64,000 nt of DNA from Serpula lacrymans var. lacrymans S7.9 (lineage: Eukaryota > Basidiomycota > Agaricomycetes > Boletales > Serpulaceae), in the NCBI RefSeq assembly GCF_000218685.1, contig NW_006763295.1, forward strand, positions 2,430,882 to 2,494,881. The letters run 5' to 3'. How positions within the stretch are numbered: the first letter of the stretch is position 1; each line of letters starts with the position of its first letter. Shown piece by piece: positions 38,227 through 50,568 of the stretch. The position numbers and the translations under genes are program-made. The notes under the pieces were generated by a model. The model ran no database searches. It saw only the letters and a program-made list of their open reading frames with translations, and had not been told where the DNA came from.

Positions 38227-38592
38227 GTAGGTATGATGAGTTCAGTGGACTGAAAAGCTTTCGAAAGCGGAATGACAGATAAATGTGTAGGATTTTGCTT
38301 AACAAGGTAGTCCAAGTCTAAATCATGACGATTGTGCGTCAAGTCATGTGTATGTGACACAACTTACTCTAGGATCTGTGCGTGACATCTATTTTGCTGC
38401 CAACTACCACTGGGCGACTTACCTTCAAGTTGGAAAGCCCATGGAACTCAGTGCTACACTTAGAAAATCGCAAAATAAACCGTTTTAATAAACCTATAAT
38501 ATATCAACATGGTTAGTGAGGCTACTACATAAAGAAGGCGAAACTTCAATCGACCAGGTGACTGTTAACGTGAATAACCATGATGATTAGTA
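38227..38592. other. Short intergenic region
   Basis: 366 bases between two tandem minus-strand genes. No coding signal. Confidence 0.5.
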
Positions 38593-39832
38593 CTAATTAC
38601 TTTTAATCCCCTGCGTTTCATAGATCCTGTACACGAACTTCTTCCCTCTCGCTTCCCCAGCCTTCAGCTTGTTTAGCCCTACTCCAACTCCAGCTAACCC
38701 GCCTGGTACAATCTCGTATGGGTGACCACTGAACTCGCCTGTAGCTAATTTCCTCCCAACATACTCCATCAACGCCCTGGCAAATTCCACATCACCTCGC
38801 ACCTCTACCGCATCTCGTGGTTGCCGAGGCATATTCGGTCTGTACGCCCCTTCATGCGCTGTCCCCACGTATGTGTACGTGATGCCGACGATGGAAGGAA
38901 TCTCGTTCTCCTCGTAGGTCTGCCGGCCTGAAACGACAGACAGCAGCGGACGCACAGCTGGCTCAGGTCCTGCCAAATCGCCAAGGAGTTGTGCAAGAGG
39001 CACCCATGTCTGATCAGAACTTATCGCATCCAAAGCATGTATGCCGCCACTGCAAGAATTTTTACCCAGAGCTGTTACGATCTCTTGTCTCCATCCCGCC
39101 GCACCTTGCCTGTGGTCTACAATTTGATCGCCGAGTTTCTCGTCGAGCAGACTATGCAGATGACTGCTCGAAGGGCTACCGATGGCGATGATTGGATGAA
39201 TATTAGAAAGCAAGGCCAACTTGATTGCAAAGCTACCCAATGCCGACGATGCGCCATAGACAATGAGCGGAGCAACTGGGCTATCTGCGCGCTTTGATAA
39301 CCATGGGACAGTGAGATGCTGGCGGCGGAAAAGTGATATACCAGCTGTCAGCGTAACAAGCGGGATCGTCGCCGCTTCTATATGCAGTAAGTACAATCAG
39401 AACCATGGACAACGTTTATTGATGTTTGAATTCGGTCACCTTCAAAGCTAATATTGTCTGGAATGCTAAACGCAGTATGTGCAGGCACGATCGCATATTC
39501 AGCGTATGCGCCTCCAGGAGTCAACATTTTGTGGAAGCCAGCTACGCGATCGCCGATCTTGAATGTTGTTACATCTGCACCGATAGCCTCAACCGTGCCC
39601 GCTACGTCGTCTCCACTGTTCATGGAAAGTTTAAGCATAGTTATATGGGACCAATCTGCATACTCGAAATCAGTTGATAGAAAATATGGCATGCTCGGAA
39701 CGCCATACCTTTTGGATTGCTCCCTGCTACATTAACCTTGATCAACAACTCGTCTTGTGCAGGTGTAGGGATTGGGATATCATGGATCTCCGTGGTCAAT
39801 GTTGGGAGAGGATGTACAACGACTTCTTTCAT
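38593..39832 (-). CDS. MDR-family oxidoreductase (quinone/trans-enoyl reductase type)
   Basis: Three exons (39832-39709, 39655-39440, 39377-38593) give 374 residues. The N-terminal GroES-like fold has PTPAQDELLIKVNVAGSNPK, then NSGDDVAGTVEAIGADVTTF, KIGDRVAGF and GGAYAEYAIVPA. The Rossmann segment is APLIVYGASSALGSFAIKLA, an NADPH-binding motif. The Cys/His ligands of the catalytic zinc are absent, so it belongs to the zinc-less enoyl reductase/quinone oxidoreductase (ToxD-like) branch. In fungi such genes act in detoxification or as trans-acting enoyl reductases of polyketide clusters. No PKS is seen here, so a general reductase is likelier. Substrate unknown. Confidence 0.9.
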
Positions 39833-41031
39833 GATAAGTGAAATTGGAGCGAAATGATGGTTTGGCACAAGTTGAAAGTAGGGAGCACACACCTAGTAGA
39901 ACTTCACTTTATTCTGGAACCTGCAATTCTCGAATGGCTTTTAAACACTGTCTCGGATGATAGTTCTTGCGAAAGCACACCTGAGCGCCGGGCTCGGCAT
40001 CGCGTCAAACGGTTCGTGCTACATGCTAAACGGCCCCAGTTTGCAAGGACAAGAGACAACAGTTGGCTTTAAACCAATATTGCTTACTCACTAATAGACT
40101 TAGTAACTGAATCATATCATCATCATTATCCCTAGTGTAGTGGGTCTGATAGGCATGGCTTAGTAACCTCATCATCATCATCTTTATCAGCACAAGCATG
40201 ATCTGCTTCCCGTGCGTTCTCGAATTCGGAAGATCGACAAATACGGAAGTTATGTGGGTTCACACTGCACATAGCACGTCAATTCGAGCCTAAGCTGATG
40301 ATCTCAAAAATACACTAAGAGCGAAAAATTCAAAGCCAAGGCCGTAGTGCTGCGCCATATATTGCACCAGTGCCCTCGACTTAAGCCGCTTCGAACTGAA
40401 CACCGTCGGAGGCTACGATATCACCAAACATATCGTCCATTCGCTCCCGTATTCGATAGCCTATAGAATATCCGGTAAACCCTGATAGCATGGGGGAGGT
40501 TGTGACCCATAAGTTACAATGGGAGCAATCCATGTGTCTGGGCGAACTTCAAATCGCCGAACAGTTAAGCTTTTAGGATTCTGACATGGGAAAAATCCGA
40601 GGGCAAACCTATGCATAAGATTGGAAGACAATGGTTCATTATCATGGTTACGCTAGTTCACAATGTGCCCTCGATAGTATGAGAAAGTAATGGCTCTCTG
40701 TCAGAATCTGATGGAAAAAGAATAGAACACGAACGACAGATTGCCAATCACTTCGCCATGTTACGGAAAAATAGTGGATCACTGCCGTGGGGTTTGGTTC
40801 CGTATCATGCATATCTCCTTGGTCAAGTAAACAGTCATCGTAACTCGGTCGAATACAATAAGGCCATAAACAGAATATCTGTGTCAGACTATGAGATCAA
40901 AAGAAAGATAAAATACATCAGTGAAAACCTTTATTAGAAGAAAAAAAAATCTGAGTTTAGCAGAAGTAGACAATATTTAACAGTAAAGACCCACATATGC
41001 GATTTCAATATGATAAACTGCTAATACTACA
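39833..41031. other. Intergenic region, no supported gene
   Basis: 1.2 kb. It contains a short ATC-rich microsatellite stretch (about 40115-40190) but no supported ORF. Confidence 0.45.
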
Positions 41032-41791
41032 TCAGGCTTCTTTTTGCCCAAGGATCTTCAAGTTTATAGTCCCCCCCGTATCTGAGGCTGCAATCATACC
41101 CTGGATATAATTGTACATCAACATGGCTTTGTCGGCTCGACCGATAACTTTAATGAGGCAGGTTCGGTCCAGTGTTTTGATTATCATCTCAAATAAAACG
41201 TCCCTCGATTCTGACGCCCACATCGAGCTCGACCAGACGTCAGACATCTGAAGGGCTCCACTTTCAAGCGAATGTCTCAGTAGTTGGCTTGGCTGCCACT
41301 CCCTCATTGAATACGGGTTGATGTTACCAAGGGCAAGAAAATGGTCCAGATCTTTAATGGTAGCGAAACACCAACTTCACGAGGTTCATTGAGATTTGCG
41401 GGAAGGTGATTTAGCTTCGTGCTTCTCTACACGTACCTATCGAGTGTCCAACAACGCCATTCTGTGCCAACGAAAGCAACATCCAGTGTATATGGTATGT
41501 GCATTGCCCTATCGTGATAAGACTTGTACTCCTGCCACAGTGACAATAAATGGGTAACTTGCACCAAATCAGCCAAGATTAAAATACCTGTATTGCTACA
41601 TCCGACAGAACGTGCATATCACAAAGACTACGAAGATAGTGATTGACATTCCGCAACGTGTGCACGCGGAAGTCGACCACTCCTTGATTCACGATGACTG
41701 GCCAGAGCACACCGTACACGCCCGAGGTTGGTGAAAGAGCATCTATGATTTTGGCATGAAGGGCAAGCACAGATTTAGGCCCTGCCGACAT
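41032..41791 (-). CDS. Conserved protein of unknown family, paralogue of 27131-27914
   Basis: Three exons (41791-41588, 41531-41437, 41374-41032) give 213 residues. Shared segments with the 27.1 kb gene include LSPTSGVYGVLWPVIVNQ, LRNVNHYLRSLCDMHVLSD, FVGTEWRCWTLD, and GRADKAMLMYNYIQGM. Intron positions match. It is in inverse orientation 14 kb away, separated by chitin synthase and two other genes. No recognised domain. It starts 178 bases from the MIC19 start, head to head. Confidence 0.85.
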
Positions 41792-41969
41792 GGTGAGGGT
41801 GGAAAAGCAATGTTTCCACACATGGACCCCACTACTTGTAGACTTGTAGCACTAGACCTCGTAGGTTAGGCTCAGTACGAGCGTTTTGAGGTTTTGAAAG
41901 GCCGGCTGTAAGCTCGGTCACGGTATAACCCAAGTCCTTTGCATCCCGACGTAGGCCAATATTATATCA
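41792..41969. promoter_or_regulatory. Compact bidirectional promoter
   Basis: Only 178 bases separate the start codons of the unknown paralogue (minus) and MIC19 (plus), so the two must share promoter DNA. Confidence 0.6.
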
Positions 41970-42674
41970 ATGGGTGCAGGTCAGTCAAAGCCAGAATCCG
42001 ACGACAATGAGTATCGCCATGAAACGCCAATACAGGTGTGTTGACGAGTTACTCTAAAGCGTGACTCTACAATACTCACCGCTCTGCAGTTTTCGCAGGA
42101 CGTGGTGAACCACCTGGCCGACCGTGTAAATCTCCCAGAGACCACTCCCGAACGGCAGACAACTCTAGATGCGCATATTCGTTCGCGTATTCAAGCTGAT
42201 TTGAAGCAACTGAGAACAGAGGAGGAAAATGTGCAGAGAGAAATTGAAGTTGCACTGGAGAAGGAGAACCTGGATCGGGAAAGGAGCATGGCTGGGGACA
42301 CCGAAGAGGAGGCTCACGGAGACATCAAAAGCAGTACTTCCTTGATGAACGATATAGAAGAGATTCGGTCGAAAGTCGACAGGACGCAAACACGCCAACA
42401 ACTTGGTGATTTGTTCGAGGTGAACGAGAAGAGTCAAGCTGTAGCTTCATGTTACCAGTGCGTGTTTCTCGCTCTACTACTTTTCTATCTTTCATGTCTT
42501 GTGTCACTAATTCAGATCAAATCCAACTACACCTTTGAACTGCTGGCGGGAAGTTGCTTCATTCAAAATGTCGGTGGCTCGGGCGGAAACGGTGCGGAAT
42601 TTACGGTGTTATACGCATAATATATCTGACCTTCGATTGTGTCCTTTCAGCAATACTTTGAGTCCCTGCGTTAG
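41970..42674 (+). CDS. MIC19: MICOS complex subunit MIC19
   Basis: A mitochondrial inner-membrane organising (cristae junction) protein of the DUF1690/CHCHD3 type. Four exons (41970-42035, 42090-42457, 42516-42591, 42651-42674) give 177 residues. MGAGQSKPE is a likely N-myristoylation start. FSQDVVNHLADR and a long charged helix (RSRIQADLKQLRTEEENVQR) are family features. The C-terminal CHCH-like part has ASCYQ and PLNCWREVASFK. The final exon of only 24 bases encodes QYFESLR plus stop, which restores the usual family ending. Skipping it would add an unrelated tail. The CHCH cysteines appear reduced in number, as in some fungal members. Confidence 0.9.
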
Positions 42675-43160
42675 GTTGAGAGAAATGTGCATCCTTTAAC
42701 CGCTCATACAGTAATTGCTGGATTACGGAGTTCACTCCTGTTTAATAGACCATTCAGTACCACACCCGGCCCTCTCGCGAGTAATATCTCGCTTGCAACT
42801 GCTATAGAATCTCACAACAACAGCATTGTGTCTTGTATATAATCGCATACAGTCTTGAAAATAAGGTGAGTTCTCTCCACTGCCCAAGTCCACCCAAGTC
42901 GACGGCATGCCCCTCCATCGACTGTTCAATAGGCAACATAAGTTTGGAAGAATTATGTGTTTATTCAAATGCAGTCTTCAAAATTTTGGATATCTAATAA
43001 GATAACGAAAGGTATCTTGTGAAAGAAATGTATAATTATAAGGAATTGCTAGTGATATTTGCCAGTGAGTCTCCGGATGCGGGTCATGACGGGATTCGGA
43101 AGTCAGTAAGCTTGTAAACAACGTGGCAGCGCGTGTTGTCGAGAACCTCTCCAGACCGCC
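42675..43160. other. Intergenic region
   Basis: 486 bases between tandem plus genes. No supported ORF. Confidence 0.5.
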
Positions 43161-44205
43161 ATGAACTCACGACCCAGGGACCAGCTTGTCCATGACAAAG
43201 TTAACTTATTCCGTCTTGTTAAAAGGCTGGAGAAATCTGTCTCAGAAGACGATTGGTCTGACGATGTCCCGCGAGATACATGGATTAGAGCTCAAGAAAC
43301 TATCCAGGTTAGCCGTTAAGCTTTTCTCCTCAAACTGGGTGTCATTGACGCTGGAATACTGTTTATTTTACAACGTCTTTTAGAAGATCAAACATGCAAA
43401 GGTACTACTGAAGAATGTTCAGGCAGATGACGTGGAGACGACATCGTGAGTATGGAGAGTCGTGCACTGGCGAGCTTCGAGAATGTTGAAACCGTAATTG
43501 CTATAGAATAACTGAGCAACGGTATCAGGGAATCCGAAGCAGTTTAGATCATTTGGAGGATGTCGTAGCAGAGGTTAACAAGGTATGTCCTGACAATACC
43601 ACAAAAACGTTTGGGAGCTGACATCCTAATAGCGTGTGGCACCACAACCGAGGCGACCTCGTCCTATCCTACCGTCGTTACCAGTGCCTGTCGTCCGAAA
43701 AACAGATACTTCACCAGAAGCTACTTTACTACCTGCAGGAGATGAAACATTGCCGGTAGTTGACGAGAAGCTCCTATTTTCCTCTCCAGAAGTCACGAAT
43801 TTGCCCCCCACGTCAACCCCTGTGCCAGCCAACCCCACCAGGCTGATGCCTCCTATCTCACGGCCTACAACTACAATTTCCCCTTCGAATAACACCGCCC
43901 AACCGGCATTTCTACAGAACTCACGTGCACTACAGGATGAGTTATCCGAACAACTTGCACAAATGGCAACTCAACTACGGCGCAATGCGACTTACTTTTC
44001 CGAGTCGCTGGTAAAAGATAAGGTGGTGGTTGACGGCATGCAGGAAAAGTTGGAGGGCAATCTTGATGTCATGCAAAGGGCGCGAATACGGATACGGGAC
44101 CTACGTGGGAAGGGTATGTCCACAACGTGTTTCACAATGACGAGCGTTGTCGCGGTACTGGTCTCCTTTTTCTTCATGATTTTCATCATCAGAGCGACGC
44201 GATGA
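43161..44205 (+). CDS. USE1: ER SNARE USE1
   Basis: A tail-anchored SNARE for Golgi-to-ER retrograde vesicle fusion. Four exons (43161-43307, 43384-43445, 43507-43582, 43633-44205) give 285 residues. The N-terminal helices start NLFRLVKRLEKSVSEDDW. A Pro-rich linker follows. The SNARE helix runs ALQDELSEQLAQMATQLRRN through KDKVVVDGMQEKLEGNLDVM to RIRDLRGKG. A C-terminal membrane anchor (VVAVLVSFFFMIFIIR) ends the protein. The order and tail anchor match USE1; the SNARE central residue appears to be Asp, as in Use1. Confidence 0.9.
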
Positions 44206-45057
44206 CATTCGCCACATCTATCTTTGCATGTTTATTTTAGTGAACGAATGACGGACTCCTGTATTTATGGTATGCAAGATCTCCGTGCTGTAACAGAAGA
44301 CAGTTCATCAAAGTAAAGATGCAGCTTTGATAGTTTCGAGTCACCTAAGTGGTTCGGGTGAAGTTGTGTACTGCTTGCGAGTTATACGATGGCGAATCTC
44401 TGTAGCATTGGTGTAATTGTGACATGCAAAATGACTCAAAACCACGAAGCAGATCTGCGAGTAACCCGGACCCGACAAGCTTTTTGTGCGACTGTAGGCT
44501 GTTCCACCCAAAATACGGCATCTAAAAAAAACCTCAGCCTGACGAGCACGATATCAGTCAGGTACGACTCACTCGCATGCCGAAAACTAATAATAAAGTC
44601 AACGTGAGATCAGGAACGTATGCAAGTACAGCCCGAATACACAAGGATGCTCTATTTGGTTGTCCAGCCTTCGAGACTCAGAGTTGAGACAGCCATGGCC
44701 AGTGCAGTCGAGAACGTTATTGGGGACATCTCGAGTGATCAAAGGGGCCAAAAGTGCTAGACAATGTAAAGGATATTATGAGCACAGCAATGCTGACGGG
44801 GAAATGCGAGAAAGAGCCAGAGTTGGTGAATTACTCATCGGGCGGTGAGCGGCTCAGAGCAGGTGGCGTTTGCATGCCGTGTCGGAGTCTCAAAGAAGGG
44901 TGCTCTCTATGGGCTGAGCTGCGCTGATGCGAGCAACCCTTTCAACTACTTACTCCAAATATCAGCACAACCCACCTGCATTTCGTATACTTAACCTTTC
45001 ATCCTTTCAGTCAAAGCCTCCCGATCTTTCACCTTAACGAAACTTATACTAGCACAC
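44206..45057. other. Intergenic region
   Basis: 852 bases. Pyrimidine-rich stretch and TCTTTC patches near 44990-45030 precede the next gene, typical of a fungal promoter. No supported ORF. Confidence 0.5.
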
Positions 45058-46039
45058 ATGCGTCTTTCAGTCTTGCCTGTTCTTCTCGCAGGCGCTGGTC
45101 TCGGTAAGCATCGCTTGATCACTAAATGAAATACAAGTAGTACTGATATTCGTACAATTATTCACAGCTCACCAGGTTGCCGCTGAGCCTATCCGTGTCA
45201 TCGTCGGCCACCAAGACTTGTCAGACTCCAAGGCTAATGCCAACATCAGATTCGGCCATGCTTTAGCCAATGCCAACGTCAACGGCAACGACGACAATGT
45301 GGCCAGCATCATCCGCCCCGCCGTCATCATGTCCTCGTCGACCGAGGTCAGTAGCAAGGGACGCCACTTCTGTGGCTCTTCCTGGAAAGCGAAGGCTATC
45401 AAGATGTCAAACTCTTTCCGCCATGCCTTGGGTCTACCCCTCATTGAAATTAAGGAGTCGCACTCAAGTCACCAGCCCGCGCATCACAAGTCCGATTCTG
45501 ATAACAGGATTTCCCACTCCGATGGTGTCCACATCCTGCCCATGCCCTTCTTAGGGGCTCCTCCGTCTGTCACCGCTCCAGTACAAGAGACAGACGAGGC
45601 TAACTTGAAAGAGATGATGAACGAGGGAGGTGTCGTGAGGGTATACCGCCACGGTCACGTTCGCCCCAAACACCACCACAGAGGCTCGTTCATGAAACGT
45701 ATCCACCGTGCCCTCATGGCACTTGGACCCTGGGAGGGCCGCGCTGTTGCTTTTGTCCTCGGTAAGTGATTTCAAATATCAAACTTATAGAGCTATTCTC
45801 AACATGCGTCATATCTAGGATGTGGCATAGGTGTCCTCTTCCGTATGGTCTGGGTGTTGATGGTCCTCACTTACCGCACGATAAGAGGCGAAAGAGAGGA
45901 AGATGATACTCTCGAGCATGAGTACATCGTTTTCGAGGAAGATGCCGAGAACGTCTACGTACCTCCCCCGCAGTATACTGACGAGAAAGTTAGAGAGGCC
46001 GAATTTGAAGAAGAGGCGGAGACAGAAGTTCGCGTCTGA
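45058..46039 (+). CDS. Signal-peptide membrane protein with acidic PPxY tail
   Basis: Three exons (45058-45103, 45178-45761, 45819-46039). The N-terminus MRLSVLPVLLAGAGL with AHQVAAEP is a secretory signal peptide, and the first intron falls within it. The luminal or extracellular part is His/Ser-rich with a histidine-rich patch (GHVRPKHHHRGSF). One membrane helix near GRAVAFVLGCGIGVLFRMVW and VLMVLTY follows. The cytosolic tail is very acidic and contains PPPQY, a PPxY motif that in fungi recruits WW domains of Rsp5-type ubiquitin ligases. It may therefore be a cargo or adaptor for ubiquitin-dependent sorting, which is inference. About 283 residues. Confidence 0.82.
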
Positions 46040-46272
46040 TCATTCTCATCGTCAGCGTCTATGCAGTTGTATTAGTCTCAGAGTAGACTTGATACGTTAT
46101 CTCTCTGTTCGTAACATTACTATTCAGACTCGTCGTTTTCCATCAGATCTCTAGGTTGTGCTCCACCATTTTTTGGTCCGCTTATTGCAATCGCACCTTT
46201 GACTCGAAGGACTCTCACATTCCTTAAAATTTCTTCTCTGTTGTATTTCTGCTCGTCATACAGTATCTGGTA

Positions 46273-46780
46273 TTATTTATTGTCGAAAAATTGTACAGCT
46301 ATGAATGCTGTTGGCAGATTGGTGATGGTCAGAGTGAGACTGATACCCTCTGAATTCCATGCTATCTTGATAGCATCCGCTATTTTCAAAGTTGAGCACT
46401 GGCCTTCGCAAGGCCTAGGTGCAACTCTGTACATAGAACTCACATTCGGAGCCGCCGTCGAAGAACTACAGTCCTCGAGTCTCACTGGTACACGTTCCAC
46501 AGTTCTGGACAGATGGTCACCATGATGAAAAACCACGGTCTTGACGGGTAAACTATTTGTAAAGTTGCTAGAAAGTGTCCTGAGAGATTCGTTGCCCTGG
46601 GGGCTTTCGGCCGACAAAGCAACCATCAATTCATTTTGTTCAAAACATGCATGTGAAGCAAGGATATCAAAGGAATTTGCAGCGGCAACACCCAGAGCAG
46701 TCCGGTCAAGATTCCTGTGCTTGATGAAACGATCGCCTTGCGAGAACCATGCACAGGAAAAGACACATACGATGTCTAGA
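46273..46780 (-). CDS. Probable 3' exon of an unrecognised gene
   Basis: An open frame on minus reads from about 46780 to a TAA at 46273 with protein-like composition: FSQGDRFIKHRNLDRTALGV, AAANSFDILASHACFEQNEL, then LKIADAIKIAWNSEGISL and a hydrophobic end. An in-frame stop lies just upstream, and the first ATG is well inside, so one or more upstream exons are missing; the end of the acyltransferase gene is only about 130 bases away. Alternatively it is a decayed gene. Family not recognised. Confidence 0.45.
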
Positions 46781-46912
46781 CTGACTCAAGTCTTTGCTGA
46801 AGCGCCGGGAGTTCTCCTAGGTAAAACATATATTGAGAGTCGGTGCGAGTACAACAGACGAGAGATATCCAAACGAGGTTGTGAAAGCGATAGATAAAGC
46901 AAGCCATAAAGC

Positions 46913-48453
46913 TCAGAAAAGGGAAGCCTTTGTCAACTTCGCCCATAGATAACCTACAACAGCTGGACCAAAACAACAGAACGCATCGAGTATCTCCCAT
47001 ATATGACGTAATTCGAGCGGTATGTCTACTGGAGCCTTCGTACCAGAGGGAAAGGATGGTGTGCTATGAAACTTTGTGATAAATTCGTCTTTCTCAGTCC
47101 ATAGTTTCCTCAGCCACAGGTCGAACTCGACTTTCTCGTGTTCTGGGAAGTCGACCTCGACAGCGCCGCTATTCGGGATGGCATCGGGATTCGTCGTTGA
47201 TATGTCTCCGATGGGAACATCACGAGCAACGTCGAACATTCGCAGGTGCATATGTATGACCGGGGGCGGTGTACGGTCAAGAAAGATGGATCGCAAGGTG
47301 TAGTATGATTGCCCATAACCCATGGGTGGCACACCTTTCGGGAAAGGCTTTAGTTAGCTTCGAACTGTCGTGATAATGAAAGGTGAGAGTTACCGGGATA
47401 AATTATAGTGATGTCAAGCATCCTCAGCGATGGTATACGAGGGGTAAGAGAGCGAAGACTGTAGTGTAAACCCGTTGAACGAGGCAGCAATACATTTAGT
47501 AAGTCAGGCTGGGGGGGGGTCAATGATGAGTTTCGAGTATGGATGGGCTTTGGCAGAGAGTAAACTCACTGTTCCAAGCTTGTCAGCATATCTCTTGCTG
47601 ATGGGTCGTGTATCCCTGCTTACGAGAGTTCCCTCCGGATATAGTATGAATGTGAGTGGTTTGTCCTGTTGCTGCGCTTGTTTCCCCAGTTTCGATAGTT
47701 GTGAACTTAGATGTAGTCTATCGGATGCCCATGATCGTGCTAGAAATATAAAATTATAGAATTGCATGCCCTGAGTGTTATCATGAATCGATTGTATCAT
47801 AGTAGACTCAAACAAACGCCGTACCCATCCCAGGATAGGAACCCACTTTAGACTTCTCTTCAACACGATGAACACATCTTTGTGTGTTCCCGCAAAATAA
47901 GTAAGACACCAAACGTACCACCAGTCGCAATAGACCTGTGATTGCAATGAACGAGTCAGCAATGTGTTACATGCGAAGAACACGCGGCTGTAGTTGTACT
48001 TGGTGGTTCGCGATGATAACGGATTTGGCAGGCAAGCGCAAGGACACGACCTTGCCTGCAGCATCTCTCTTGACTATCCGCTCAACCTCCTCTTCTGTGA
48101 ACCGCCCTTGACCTTGGGTCTCGAAAGTGACTGATAATCGGGTAGGGGCAAACCACTGGTTCATGAGAACTAAGAGATTAGGTTAGAGCTGGACATGGTG
48201 CTCTTGCGAGTTGCTTACTCATAAGAGTCGCGAAGGCTTCTTTGGTATACCTGATGCCCTCATCATACAATGTCCTCGACCACGGAAAAGGAAATAATCG
48301 TAAAGGCAATAGAAATACAAACTGGAACCCGTTAACCATTACACATCCTGAGATGAAGACAATAAGAAACAGAGCTGCATTCAAAATCTGCGGCCATGTT
48401 CTTGGGGATCGTTTAGAAATGGGCAGTTCGTGAGTTTGGAGAACAGCAGTCAT
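46913..48453 (-). CDS. 1-acyl-glycerol-phosphate acyltransferase family enzyme
   Basis: A membrane lysophospholipid acyltransferase of the AGPAT/LPLAT group (yeast Cst26 type). Six exons (48453-48219, 48169-48000, 47935-47825, 47770-47570, 47508-47394, 47334-46913) give 417 residues. Membrane helix AALFLIVFISGCVMVNGFQF lies at the N-terminus. The catalytic block I NHQVYCDWW (NHxxxxD form) is formed by splicing across intron 2. Block III is FILYPEGTLVS (the EGT motif). Next are LPRSTGLHYSLRSL and a conserved MLDITIIYPG region. A last hydrophobic stretch near the C-terminus may be membrane-associated. Acyl-chain specificity cannot be told from sequence. Confidence 0.92.
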
Positions 48454-50568
48454 GAGGAAACCTGTATAGTATACTTAGCCTCATGCCTATTGAAAAGGTC
48501 GCGGTAGGGGCGTCTGACAAATTACGGCTTGCGCGGCTCCATGGCCTGGGTGTCCCGAAAAGGCCGCGGACATTGAAACGTTCGTTTGCGTCCGTGCCAG
48601 CAGGAGCGTTAGCGCGTTGCCACCTGATTCCAACCATGGAATTTCATCTGGAGCTCGAAGTTTTCCGATTTTATGCCTCTGACTGCCGTTTAACAGCCGT
48701 TATCTTGGACGCCCTTTGATATTGCTCTGATTCGAAAAGGAGCGTACGGGGCCCATTTAAGTAGTTCTGCTTACTCCAACGCCATTATGTCCTAGGCAAT
48801 TCAGATCGCGCACATGTGCACCGTGGGGGTTTTACATGCACAGCTAGGTTTCACCAAGTGATCCGACGACAGTCATGCTGATTGTCAGGGATAATAGAGG
48901 GAGGCTATAAGAATTTACGGCCAGTGCTGCGAGTTTCTTTGCCGCAGTCAGTTAGGACAGGGTAGGACTTGAATGCGTTCATGTCATGCCAGCACCATGA
49001 GACGCTCATCAGACATGTTTGTGGTGTGGCTGACGTGAGAAACACGTTGGGATCCTCTCCAGGCTGATATGGATGTGCTGGGTATTCCTGTCAGGCTTCC
49101 AGCACCACGCTTCCAGAATTATCAAGGTATGTTTTACCCACATGCGTGTATTTTCTCACTATCATAATTGTGCCATGGATTTAGATATAACATTGAGAGC
49201 AGCTGCTCATGATGACAGGCTGAAGAAATGTTCAGTAACTTGATGAGTTGACTGTCAATGGCTCTCGTCACCGGTGGCGCTGACGACTAGGGCTCGTCGA
49301 GATCCGCCGGCGTATATAACTCGGACGTAACTGTTTCTGATAAAGCTGATGCCGGGCCCGAATCCTTTTGAGTCCAGATGGCGTGGTCATGAGTGCCCAA
49401 TGTATATTTATCACAAGGGTGAGTGCGTTCTTCGAATCCGGTGTTGCATGCTAATTACGTCTATCGTATCATATCTGATTACACGCATGTGCAGTGAGCT
49501 AGCCACGACGTCGCTCTTGCTTTTTCTCCGACGCAAACATCCCAAGATTCTTCACCTTGTTAGGAAAGTATCTGAATGGTGCAACTATTACCAACGGCGT
49601 TCATGGATGTTAAACAATTTTCTTTCTTTGGAGAGGTGCGGTTTCGAATGGCTCGATGTCATTGCCGCTCTGTAGTTATACAGGAATTTTCAGTGCCATA
49701 AAAAATGCTGGGGTAATTCAAACCTGATAAGAGGTTTTTCATTACCCCGTTACTGCTCCACGGTGTTTTCCCAGTGTCCAACTTGCCGCACCGGAGACAG
49801 GCTTCTCGGCGCCTACGGGATACGCTCAATCGGCCGAAACTCTGAAAATACATCGAAATTATCATTTTTCAGTGAGTTGGCCTCAGACTGTATAGCCTGA
49901 GTACTATTCATGCTATCGAGCTGATCCATAAAGATCAATTACTGGGGAAATTTGATGCTGACTTTTTTCTCTGGTGGTCTGAGCAGGTAAGGACTTGCAG
50001 GTGCAGATTGATGGTCAGAACTTTAATTCATCTCGAACATCTAGCAAGTTCTGAAATTGTTTCGCACTGGTTAATCTCGGTAAAGGATCGACACCCGGTG
50101 AGTGGATGTGGTACACATTTATATATTGTCTACGATAATACAGTCCCTTGACTAAAAAAAAAAATTGGATATTGAATCGAAAATTATGATTAAATTTGTT
50201 GGTCTGCTTTGCTCTGGTATCGTTGCCATTTGTGTGATTTCTGAGATCGATGAGTAAGGGTTCGTACCTGATATCGCTCGTCAACGGAACTGTACGTTAT
50301 CGAAATGTGCTGATTCGTATATCAACAAGCCACCACAGTGAGAAACTTGTGGATACTTCTTAGTCTGATTTTGATCTTACCTTCTCACCACATCTTTCGC
50401 TTTTTTTTTTCCTGCTTTTTTCTCTTGATATCGCAGTGTCTTGTACTTTGTTCTTCAGCAAGCTTATTTTTGGTTGGTGAGCAGGCAGCAAACACGAGTA
50501 TTTCGGCTCAGTCTGATATGATCTGACTAGCACCCTAAACAACAACGCGCGTACAGGTGGACCGCCCG
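48454..50568. other. Long intergenic region, no supported gene
   Basis: About 2.1 kb. The 109-codon plus ORF at 49349 has no motif. A poly-T stretch near 50401 and an acceptor just before 50557 suggest a 5' leader intron of the next gene. Confidence 0.45.
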
